DNA from: Silene latifolia
Lineage: Eukaryota; Streptophyta; Magnoliopsida; Caryophyllales; Caryophyllaceae
Length of the DNA: 64,000 nucleotides
Assembly (NCBI RefSeq): GCF_048544455.1
Contig: NC_133536.1
Coordinates: 166,890,825 to 166,954,824 of the forward strand
Direction of reading: 5' to 3'
In this document: in pieces, positions 49,409-59,969 of the stretch
Layout of the letters: each line of letters starts with the position of its first letter
Numbering within the stretch: position 1 is the first letter of the stretch
Notes under the pieces: generated by a model
Databases searched by the model: none
What the model saw: the letters and a program-made list of their open reading frames with translations, nothing else
What the model was told of the DNA's origin: nothing
Position numbers and translations under genes: made by a program

Positions 49409-50916
49409 TGATGCGTGTATTTTATACGATGTTTTACATCCCATTTTACACGCATTTCAGAGCTCATTCATGTAGTTTATGCTACATTTCTCCCTATTTC
49501 TGTCTACTTCCGTATTTTTGTACATTATTGCAGAAATGTGAAGAACTCAACGGAAATTGAGCTAAATCCGTCCTCGAGTATCCTGCATTGCATTTTGACG
49601 TGAATAATTTACTTAAGGAACAAGCTTGGTGCGCATTCCAAGGCCCAAAAGACAAATCCACGGGATTATAGAAGTCAAGTAGCAGCTAAAGCTGTCGATC
49701 GACCACTACCTTCAGTCGATCGACCAACCATCGGGTTCCAGAAGCTACTGTTCATTGCTATTCAGTCGATCGACCAGTCCGAGCAGTCGATCGACCAAGC
49801 CGCTATCCCAGACGAGAATTAAAAGATCGAGGAAACGCAAGCCCATCGAGTTTAGGTTTTGATAATAATTGTTACGTATATTTCCTATATAACGTAACCT
49901 AGAAACATCAGTTTATGATCAAGTTTTTACATTAAGTTTTACATACCGTTCTTTAGAAATAATTAGGGTTTGGGAAACTATTTCGCATTGGATTTTCGTT
50001 GTGATTTCAATCATTCAGTTACGATCCTTCTGCAATTTCGGTATTCACTTGCTCTATTTTCAGTTCATCTTTATTTCATTGATAGTATAGGAATTGTTAG
50101 TCAGTCTCCCGAAACCGAATTATCTTTATTGTTAATTGTTTGTTCATTCGTTTTAAGCATGAAACCTTCTGTCTATTTTGTTAATTTCATTGTTGTTATC
50201 ATCGTTAGTATGAGTAGCTAAATCAATTGTGCTAGGATGTAGGGGAATTGTAGTGTAGGCGGCAATAAAAAGAACACGGCCTGATTCGCGTGTTGGTCGA
50301 TCGACCGCCATACCTGGTCGATCGACTGACCACGTGAGGTTTTTATTTTCATTTTAATTGTTTTAATTCTTAATTCGACGAATCGAGTGCACACGACTAG
50401 TTGAATGCTTAGGATATGACTGACCCATTAGATCGAGAGATAGGGACAGTTGCTAGATCACCAATTAAAATGACTAAACTATGCCGGGATCGAAAGATAG
50501 GTAGAGTTTATACCGTAAATCACTTTTCCGGACGAAAGTTAGTATTAGTGATATTAGGGACCTATAGCGAGATCGAAAGATGCTATTTGTTAAGACTGGA
50601 CCGAGAGGACCTCTTTATTTCCCGCCTCATGTGTTTTGTTTAGACCTGTTTAATATGCTGCCGCCTAAACTATAACGAACCGACCATCCTAGTACCTCTT
50701 TTATATTTGATTTTATATAATTCATTAGTTTACTTTTCTTTTATTGTTATTAGCTATAGACCAAACCCAATCAAACCCCCACCTTTTGTTACCTTAGACC
50801 GAATTTAAACAACTAGAAATTACGCCTGCCTCTCTGTGGTTTGACCCGACTGCCGCTAGCTATAGTTGTAGTTGGAGTTTATAAATATTATTTTTGACAC
50901 CTCACGACAGGTATCA
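49409..50916 (+). repeat. 3' LTR of element B
   Basis: Same length as the 5' LTR, with about 28 substitutions. It carries the same palindrome module and TATA region. Confidence 0.95.
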
Positions 50917-50921
50917 GAAAC

Positions 50922-51089
50922 AATATAACTGTCTCACATATTTCTCATCTGATTGATGTCTTATGGCGAATATTCTGGGGCTTTGTTGAGTATTAGTGGA
51001 AATTACAATTTAAAATATATATAATCAAAATAGATATAATACATGGAAGTATACAGAATTGAACTCAATTTACGTCTGAAATAGTTTTT
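50922..51089. other. Old CACTA sequence beyond element B
   Basis: AT-rich tract that resumes after the GAAAC duplication of element B and leads to the last exon-like block of the minus-strand Ulp1 gene. Nothing else is recognised. Confidence 0.4.
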
Positions 51090-54000
51090 AAATCACACTA
51101 ACCCATATCGGAATGGTAGAAAGTTTTCCGTTGATAACCTTCCACATGGACTGACAAACATAAAAGGCGCATTGTTTGTCGTCTGGTGCTTTAAGAGACT
51201 ATTATATAAATCACACACAAATCAGGTGAATTAGATAATCAACCTCTCGCATAAACATTAATTAAATGATACGAGTAATTATTAAGAATACACTTACTAT
51301 TGGCGTGATAAAATTGGGATCAGTGTTGCTTTCATATTTCCCAAGTGGGCATAATCTTTTTTTTTTGCTTCAAAAACACTAATTCATAAATATACACACA
51401 TGCCATTGTTATTTGCATATATATGGCTCAAGTCATACAATTACAAATGACATTATTGAAGGTTATAAACTTACTCAGTTATCATCCTTACACAACTGTC
51501 AGAGAGTTTGCCTTCGCGAGAGTCAATCCAGTACACTGTTTTTGTTTCTACTTGGATTGCCAGTAGCACCCAATCCTTCCTATTCATTTTGGGACATTGA
51601 TTTGTTAGTTCATTTACACGCATTTAAGCATATTAATAATAAATTTATAGAACCGTGATTCATTACAATAATCACGTACTATACATACATATTCTCATTG
51701 TAGGGGGCAAGCCATAGTTTTTTGCATGGCATCAACCGACGAGCGATACTATTGATTTGTTCTTCGTATGAAATTATCTGCACACAGAACGCCTTAGGAC
51801 TTAAGAATCCGTAGGCGTAAATTGGGACCTTCCATTCAACGAACTGATTATTGAGGTACCTATTACGCCACATGGAACGAAGATTGTTATTATAATTGAC
51901 AATTTAAACAAACATCATTATTCGTAAATGGAAATGACTAAATAGTTTTATTAATAAAACTTACTTCATCCAAATCAAAATGTGACCAGCATCTAAATTG
52001 TCAAGGTCGACAAATTCCATCAGTTGCTTCAGGTCCATTATGGCTATATCAGCTGCTCCCATAACTTCCTTTTCAATGTTAATCATGACTACATCCCCTG
52101 TAGGTGACCTCTTTACAGCCAGGTTGTGCAAAGCCTTCAGCGAAGCAGTTTTCATCTTTTTCTTATGTTCACACGATTCATAATAAGAATCATAAGCAAG
52201 CTTGACTGTAACAACTTTCATTAACGTAGTAGTAATTGCTTTAGCTGCCATCATGGCTTTGCTTAAGTTCTGCAATTGTAAAGATTAAAGTACTTACGAT
52301 ATGTTAATATTCGTACCCTAATCTATTTAAAGAACAATTAATAATTAACGTCTGCATATAGCAGTAGACCTGGCAAAAGTATACCGAACCCGAAAAATCA
52401 ATCGAAAATACCTGAATCGACACCTGACCGTAGATCCGAAAGGTATAACTGGACTTCACACCAAAACCTGAATTGACCTGAATTGATTCGAAATCGAACC
52501 GAATTTGTAATATCCGAAATAGACCCAAGATCGAATGAACCTGAACTGTTTCAACCTGAATTGTTTTAATCCGAACCGATATATATCTGAAGCGATTTCA
52601 ACCCGTACATTGATGAATGAAACCCAACATTGGCACCCGAAATGACCCGTATATACCTAAGCGTCATATCTAAGGTGTCTTTTTGTACATGAGTGTCACC
52701 CACTTGACGTCAATGAATTGATATTATATCGTATTTCTACAAAAAACATTATATATTACTTTTTTAAAAAAATTATTTGTATTATACCGAATGTTTTGAA
52801 TAAAGACCAAATTCCTTGACATCCGATTCGACTATGACCTGACTCGAATCTCATCTGCTTTGATATTGACCCGACTCGAACCTTATTTGCTTCGATATTG
52901 ACCTGACTCGAACCTGAACCGACCCGAAATATCTACAACCGATTAAAAGTGAAAACTGAATCCAACCCGAGTTGAACCGAACTGAAATCGATAAAAAAGA
53001 TAAACCGAAATAACCCGAACCGAAACTGATCCGATTGACCCGTTTGCCACCTCTACATATAGGTACCTCGGGGATGACAACATTGATGAGGTTGTCAGGC
53101 CATTGCACAAAAGAGCTTAGGGCTTCTTTCAAATAAGTGACCTCCTCATTAGGAAATGGTACTTTTACTTCCCCATACTTGTCTTTATATAATTGGGATA
53201 CTTCCACTTTCCTGCAATTGTGACGAAGGGGTGTACCATGAAACTTAACTTGCTAAAGCCGGTCGTAATTGAACATGTATCCCCTGGCAACAAAATTTTT
53301 TTTTCCCCTATAAATAGGACAGACGACAAACCACCTTGCAATCGCCCTTCACGTCAGCTTTAATCAATTAGTACACATACATTCACTACCTTTAATAAAT
53401 TTCATAAGTAAAAAACGTATATGATATGAATAATTATAAACTAGTAGCTATTACCTTTTTCGGTGTTAAGAAGAATATCTGATCATCAACTACCTCCACT
53501 TCATCCTGTGTCACGGCCTTCCTGGCATCCTCTTCCTCTTCAACTGTCTAATATCGATCCTCGGCTCCCACTTCAGTCTCCTTTCCCATTTCATTCTCCC
53601 TTGTCATGTCATCCTCGTCTTCCTTTTGTACATTAACACGTGTCCATATAACACGTGCTGATTTTCCAAATCATATAATACACTGTATATAAGACATAAA
53701 TATTATTACCTCTTTTTCCTCCTCCTCCTCCTCCTCCTCCTTCTCTTCTGCTTCCTTTATGACTTGTTGAACCATATCCAACTTCTTTTCTAATGGCTTT
53801 TCCCAGTTTCCAACATTCTCACCATCAACCTGGCTATTTTCTGTAGCTGTGTAGTAGAAATTAATGTCAGTATATATATAGTTGTAAATTAATTACGTTG
53901 GTTCAAATATAGTATTTATAGATTACCTTCTTGGAATCATCACCACGTCGAGTAGTTTTCCCAAAATACTTAGTGATACCAATATGCGTTCCTACCCCTC

Positions 54001-54780
54001 TCACACGACCTGGATGCTCTCCTTTGCCGATTGCCCTAGCAAGAATGTCATCATGTCCTTTAGGCTTCCATTTTCCTTCCTGTACCTCCTTCTCACAAAT
54101 ACTCTACATACATATAAAAACATTAAGCAACTCACAATTATATAACTCCGACCACCACCGGTAGGGGTGACATATTTATTCAAACTTACAATTTTATCTT
54201 TGATGTCCTTATCATATTCAGTTTCCGTCTTTCCATTAATAGGAGTGTGACCTTCCACCCAAGCGTCGTGACGACTGAATTTTCCAAGCTTTGCCTACAA
54301 TTCATTCATCACATTGATATCCTTTAAAAATATGTATGATTACTATGAATATATATAACATTCATCACCTAATAGTCTAATACCTTAAGAATTATGTACT
54401 TACATGTTTCTTCTTAATCAATCTATAACCACCTCGGGAGCCGTAAAAGACGGTCTTTTTCTTTGAAATGTTCGCCATGTTCCTCTCACTGATAGCCTTC
54501 ATCAAATAAATTGTATCAAGAAACGTAAGCATGACCAAACACTAAACTAAGTATACTTCTTTACTTATTATTATTAAGTTACCTTAAACTTTTCAGACTG
54601 CCTATAAGTGATATAACTATCCAAATGGTCCTGACTGACATACGGATACTTCTTTTTTGGCGGGTTCTTGTTCAACTCCCCGGTTTCCTTGTTGAACAAG
54701 TGGTTCTCAGCAATCTTTAACTTTCAAGATCTGAGGGCTTCCCCTGTCTTTTATTTTAGGTACTTATCATACATTTCGAG
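51090..54780 (-). pseudogene. Decayed Transposase_24 / Ulp1-like protease gene of the old CACTA
   Basis: Exon-like blocks run on the minus strand in the same order as the gene at 59970-63897. They are: KIAENHLFNKETGELNKNPP (about 54594-54720), YGSRGGYRLIKKKH (54420-54494), EGHTPINGKTETEYDKDIKD (54190-54294), ILARAIGKGEHPGRVRGVG (53928-54113), a Glu-run exon (53708-53850), SFVQWPDNLINVVIPEVP (53060-53212), a block ending DLDNLDAGHILIWMK (51965-52272), FLSPKAF with SIARRLMPC (51679-51857), WVLLAIQVETKTVYWIDSRE (about 51480-51600) and KQCAFYVCQSMWKVINGK (about 51110-51180). These are the Ptta/En/Spm transposase and C48 peptidase regions. The usual catalytic His (HW) reads Asp-Trp here. Stops occur in the first block. 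The 5' end is missing because the young CACTA begins at 54922. Confidence 0.75.
52365..53055. mobile_element. MITE in an intron of the old CACTA gene (hAT-like ends)
   Basis: The left end TAGACCTGGCAAAAG and the right end, read inverted, TAGAGGTGGCAAACG form imperfect TIRs. CATATAG occurs at 52355-52361 and again at 53056-53062, a probable 7-8-bp duplication, although three bases (CAG) separate it from the left end. The body is a degenerate array of CGAACC / GACCCGAA words. GGTGGCAAA ends with an 8-bp duplication are typical of plant hAT MITEs. No coding capacity. Confidence 0.65.
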
Positions 54781-54954
54781 GACAATCTAAGCTAACTACA
54801 TATATGATGAGCATAGTTGGTACAAGTATTTCGGCTAATACACATATCAAGTAGTAACTTAATTTCAGCTAAAACATTTATTATTATATATACATACCTT
54901 TATTCTATTTATTAGCATGGTCACTACTACAAATACAGGCAACCACAACGGCCC

Positions 54955-55235
54955 TTTAACAACGCTTATTCACGAAAATCATCAAAACACGTTGTAGAAT
55001 TGATTCCGCGAATTTTACCAAACTTAATTACAACGGTTATGTGTTGTTAACCGTTGTTATTGGTTTTAACAACGGGTCATACTTAAACAACCGTTGTTAA
55101 TGAAAAAACTAATAACAACGGTTAAATTTTAACCGTTGTTAATGGTTTGGCGCCAAATTAGTGAAAAGTAATCACAACGGTTATATTAGAACCCGTTTTT
55201 AATACTTTTTAACAACGGTTGTAGACTCAATAACC
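54955..55235. repeat. Subterminal repeat array of the younger CACTA
   Basis: Many direct and inverted copies of AACAACGGTT / AACCGTTGTT and variants with GGGT. In En/Spm elements such arrays bind the TNPA product and are needed for excision. They end just upstream of the TNP2 leader. Confidence 0.85.
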
Positions 55236-55579
55236 GTTGTTATTAATATTATGAAAATCTTAAGAACAACATATTGCTTTATTCTGCTATACGCTACAAA
55301 CACAAACACAAGCTAATACTGCTACTATATCATCCTCCATTCCTCCCTGATCGTCTCTCTATCTTCATCTCCGTCACTGTTGTCACGTCTTCTCTCCCTC
55401 ATCGTGTTTATCAATCAGGTATATATATGTTTCTTAACAACGCTTATAGATATAGGAGTTTTTGGGTTATTATCTAATTTGTTGATAATTTATCTTAATT
55501 GCTTTCCTGAATTTCGTTTATTTGTTTGCCTATTATTGTATTTTCTGAATTAGTTGCCTATTATTACGAATGTAGAATA

Positions 55580-58500
55580 ATGACTCGAACTTGGATGATT
55601 GATGCAAATATGAGTGACCGCACCTACAAGGATGGTTTAGCTGAATTTTATGAATTCGTTTCGAACAATTTGAAAGGTTCTTCTAGTATTGCATGTCCTT
55701 GTGAAAGATGTGGTAATATTAGCTATATGGCTTTTCCGGACGTTAAAATACACCTAGAAAAGTGGAGATTTAGTCGATCCTATACACTTTGGATTTTTCA
55801 TGGGGAATCATTAGAGGAAGAGAATAACTCTGAAGAAGATGATGTTGAGGTACACGAAAGGCTAACTGATGATCCTGAGTTTGCCGAGTTTTTTGAGTTG
55901 GAAGAGTTGGAAGTAGAGAAGTTGAATGTTGGGTCTATAGATAATGAAGAGAATGATGATGAGTCCATTGCTTTTGAAGATGTAGGTGATGACACTAGTA
56001 ATTGGGATGACCTTAACAACATGTATGAGAAGTTGTGTGAGTCTGAAGCACCTCTGTATCCTGGTTGTAAGTTCACAAAAATGTCGACTGTGGTGAAGTT
56101 GTATAATATCAAGGGGGCAAATGGGGTGAGTGACACGTGTTTCACTAGTTTTTAGCCTTGATAAAGGAGTTGCTTCCAGATGGTAATGTTCTACCCGTTA
56201 AGACATATGAGGCGAAAAAACTAATAAGAGGAGTGGGTATGAAATATGAGAAAATACATGCATGTCCAAATGATTGCATATTGTATCGGAAATTATATCA
56301 AAACTTAACCAATTGCCCTAAATGTTTGGAGTGGCGTTATAAGGATAAGGAAGGGATCCCGGCTAAGGTGTTGTGGTATTTTCCATTGATACCAAGAGTC
56401 ATAAGGATTTATGCGAATCCCGATGATGCAAAAATGTTAACTTGGCATGAAACAGGAAGAATAAATGATGGAAAGCTAAGACACCCGGCAGATGGTAAGC
56501 AATGAAAATCGTTCGATGCTAAGTATCCCGAGTTCGGCAATGAACCTAGAAACTTACGTCTAGCGCTGTCCACTGATGGAATGAACCCACACGGAAACAT
56601 GAGTAGCCAACATAGTACTTGGCCAGTAGTGTTGGCTATTTATAACTTACCTCCATATGTGTGCATGAAAAGAAAGTATTTGATGTTGTCGTTGTTAATT
56701 TCCGGCCCTAAACAACCTGGAAATGATATAGATGTATAATTGGAACCTCTTCTAGATGATTTGCGATTGTTGTGGGATAGTGGGATAGAAGTATTTGATG
56801 CATATAATAACGAAACTTTCAATTTGAGAGCGATGTTATTGTGTACAATCAGTGACTATCCGGCTTATGGCGACCTTTCTGGGCACACAGTTCATGGGAA
56901 AGAGGCTTGTCCATTGTGTGGGGAGGATATCGAGTCTGAATACTTGAAGTCTTCTCGTAAGTATGTGTATATGAGAAATAGGAGGTTCTTGTATCATGAG
57001 CATTGTTATCGCAAGATGCAGAAACCATTCAATGGAAGACAAGAACTTCGTCAACCTCCTAGAATTTTGAGTGGGCATGAAGTTTATCAGAAAGTAAAGC
57101 ATATTGATATAGATTATGGGAAGAAGAGCGGCTCTAAATTGTCTACTCGTGGGTATAAGAAAAGATCCATATTTTTTTATAAACTTCCATATTGGCCTGA
57201 CCTGGAGGTCAGGCATTACCTCGATTTCATGCACATTGAGAAAAATGTCTGTGATAATATTATCAATACCCTTCTGAATGTTCCTGGTAAAACAAAGGAT
57301 AACGCCGTAGCTAGGGACGATATGAAAATGATGGGTATTAGGCTAGAGTTGTCACCACAGAAGAGAGGTAATCGTACATTTTTACCGCCAGCAGCTTTTA
57401 CCCTTTCACGGAATGAGAGAAAAGAGTTCTGTGCATGCTTGAATGGAATTAAAGTGCCACATGGTTATTCGTCGAACATCAAAAGCCTAGTGTCGATGCA
57501 AGACCTAAAAATCACCGGGTTAAAGTCACATGATTGTCACACTTTGATGCAATAATTACTACCTGTGGCTATTCGTTCCATTTTACCTGAAAAGGTAAGA
57601 TATGCTATAACTAGATGCTGTCTCTTCTTCCAGTCCATATGCAAGAAAGTCATCGATCCCGATGACGCGGATTCATTGCAGGACCTCGTTGTAACCTCTC
57701 TTTGTCAGTTGGAAATGTATTTTCCACCCTCTTTCTTCACTATCATGATTCATCTGACCATTCACTTGGTTAATTAAGGAGATTTTGGCCCTTCGGCCCG
57801 TGTACTTGAGATACCAGTATCCTTTCGAAAGATTGATGAAAGTCTACAAGGACTATACATCTAATCGGTATCGTCCGGAAGGTTGTATTGCTGAACGCGC
57901 TATTTTAGACGAAGCTCTTTCATATTGTTACGCTCATCTCTCCCCTGAGGAGTTGATTGGCGTTCCTAAGAATCGTCATAGTGACTGGATGACCGGAAAA
58001 GGTATTAGGGGCCGGGTTGAAAAAATTGTGACACGTGAAATGTTGCATTTAGCACACATGTATGTGCTAAACAACGAAGATGAGGTGCAACCTTATATTC
58101 AACAACACAAAGTTGAGCTCAAATACGATCACCAAAACAAGACCAAGAAGTGGATTGCGAACGAGCATACGAAGACGTTTCCAGAGTGGTTTAGGAATAT
58201 TGTCTTACAGTGTACTGATCAAACTGGTGATGACATCTCTCCTAGGTTACTAGGTCATGGTTTAGGTCCAAATGCCAGGGTCACCTTTTACAACAGTTTT
58301 GCCATTAATGGATATACTTTTTACACCCGCGAGCAAGATGAGTTGAGCACAATGCAAAATAGTGGTGTGAGTTCTGAATTTGAGGCAATGCACTTTGCTA
58401 CTTCAAAAGATAAAAAGCCTATTTGGGGAAAATGCCTTTATTATGGTGTTATTCAAGAAATATTGGTACTAGATTACATTGATTTCACAATGCCTTTGTT

Positions 58501-58895
58501 TCGATGTAACTGGGTTGATAACAACATCCATTGTGTCCGAAAGGATAAGATGGGATTTACGTTGGTCAATCTGGGTAAGGTTGGCAATAATAAGGATGAT
58601 CCTTTCATAATGGCATCCCAAGCTAAACAAGTGTTCTATGTCACCGATCCTATGGATAAGAAGTGGTCTGTTGTACTGTCTATAAGGAGTAGAAGGAGTA
58701 GTCCATCCGATAATGGTGATGATGATCGGATGTCGTTTTTGAGGGAATGGATCATCTCTACCATCTGTATCTTAATTCGACGATGTTGACACTGATCATG
58801 AGGACACTAAAAGCATCTATATGCGTGATGACCATGGTGAAGGTATTTGGGTTAACGAAGAAACTATGACATCCAAGAAACGTCCCCGATCCTGA
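55580..58895 (+). pseudogene. CACTA TNP2-type transposase, several stops and one frameshift
   Basis: TNP2 (TNPD) is the DDE transposase of CACTA elements; it cuts and joins the ends in the nucleus. Domains in order: the N-terminal Transpos_assoc zinc-finger region (RTYKDGLAEFYEFV, CPCERCGN), Transposase_21 (NDCILYRK, STDGMNPHGN, GNDIDV, HIEKNVCDN), the DUF4218 region (LPVAIRSILPEKVR, QLEMYFPP) and DUF4216 (KCLYYGVIQEILVLDYIDF). The ATG at 55580 follows a probable leader intron (donor about 55419, acceptor TGTAG at 55571-55575). The frame is broken by in-frame stops near 56153, 56503, 56737 and 57553, a frameshift near 57780 and another near 58750. The total length is normal for the family. 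The C-terminal frame ends at 58893-58895 in KKRPRS. Clearly a recently decayed gene. Confidence 0.88.
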
Positions 58896-58953
58896 GATAG
58901 TTCATCAGGACACAGTGATATGGACGACCAACATTTTGAGTCATTTTCAGACC

Positions 58954-59042
58954 AATAATTTGATGGTTTAATTTATTGGTAAATCAATAATGGTCATTAT
59001 ATTGTTAAATAATAATTTGATGGTTTAATTTATTGGTAAATC
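58954..59042. repeat. Direct repeat of 32 bp in the TNP2 3' region
   Basis: AATAATTTGATGGTTTAATT and the next 12 bases occur at 58954-58985 and again at 59011-59042, a 57-bp period, just after the transposase stop. Confidence 0.85.
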
Positions 59043-59235
59043 CTGTAGCTTAGATATGCAATATGCATGCATGCTGGTGTTGTCTTATTTTGTTGATCTT
59101 ATTATTAGATGTGGATGCTGGTGTTGAAATTGCTTAATAATGTTGCGATATATGGTGCTTCTGCTACAGGTATGTATTGTTACAGTTTGGACTGTAATGG
59201 AATTACTGATAATTTAAAAAAAAAAAAAAAGGTTC

Positions 59236-59475
59236 AACAATAACAACGGTTATATTTAAATTACCCGTTGTTAATACTTTCAACAACGGGTGTAGTACCT
59301 CTACCCGTTGTCAATGATTTTTTTGACATATTTCATTTTGGCGCAAATTTGGTGAAAATATATTACAACGGGTATATTTTAACCGTTGTAATAAACTTTT
59401 GACAACGGTTGACTTTTATTGACCCGTTGTTATTAACATATAACAACGGTTCTTCTTTGAGCACCCGTTGTCAAT
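59236..59475. repeat. Internal CACTA repeat array between the two genes
   Basis: Copies of ACAACGGTTA, ACCCGTTGT, ACAACGGGT and inverted forms recur as in the terminal array at 54955-55235. They are followed by a similar leader (a CATACACAAACACACACAA-type stretch). No CACTA terminus is present here, so this is an internal array placed before the second gene. Confidence 0.8.
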
Positions 59476-59668
59476 AGTTTGTCTTAATAAAAAACTAATT
59501 TAGAAACCCATACAGCATGCCATACACAAACACACACAACATTATTAGTTCAACCGTTGGTATCCTGAGTTAATTCTTCCTCGCTTTCTACATTCTCGTT
59601 GCCGGCCGTCGCCCAATTTCCGACGCCCAGATTCCGTTGCCTTCCCTTATCATCCTGCTCGTTCTCTT

Positions 59669-59691
59669 TATCATCATCATCATCATCATCA
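59669..59691. repeat. (CAT)n microsatellite in the leader of the second CACTA gene
   Basis: About seven CAT units just before a probable leader-intron donor (CAGGTATG). The minus-strand poly-Asp frame across it is an artefact. Confidence 0.8.
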
Positions 59692-59969
59692 GGTATGTTC
59701 ACTTTAATTTTGTGTTTCGTCATTAGGGTTTTAAGACGATCATCTTGTTTCTTTTTCATGCATCTGTTTGTTTTTCGTCTTCTTTGTTATCTTTATCATC
59801 CCGCATCATCTACTTCACTCCTCTTATTAGGGTTTAGGATTTTAGAAGTTTAATCTGTTGTTTTAAATTTTCATTCCTATTAGGGTTTAGGGTTTTAGAT
59901 AATACTCTGCATGTACGTTGTTAAGTTGTTCATTTCCTATATCATTCATATTTGGGTTTTAGGATTATC

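Larger units (their letters stand above)
42470..50916 (+). mobile_element. Gag-protease-only LTR element B (same family as A), coding part broken
   Basis: The 1,508-bp LTRs are at 42470-43977 and 49409-50916. The TSD GAAAC is perfect (42465-42469, 50917-50921). The tRNA-Asp PBS is at 43983-44000 and the GGTTTGGGGAAGTT tract ends at 49408. As in element A, the interior encodes only gag and protease (44103-47176) and then 2.2 kb without coding. The LTRs differ at about 28 sites (1.9 percent by eye). A and B share layout, PBS, LTR ends and palindrome modules, but are diverged from each other more than their own LTR pairs are. So they are separate insertions of one family, in opposite orientation. 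Coding is broken in a few places. Confidence 0.93.

Noticed and set aside
59550-59759. Acidic poly-Asp minus-strand open frame
   Set aside because: Produced by the CAT microsatellite in the leader of the CACTA second gene.
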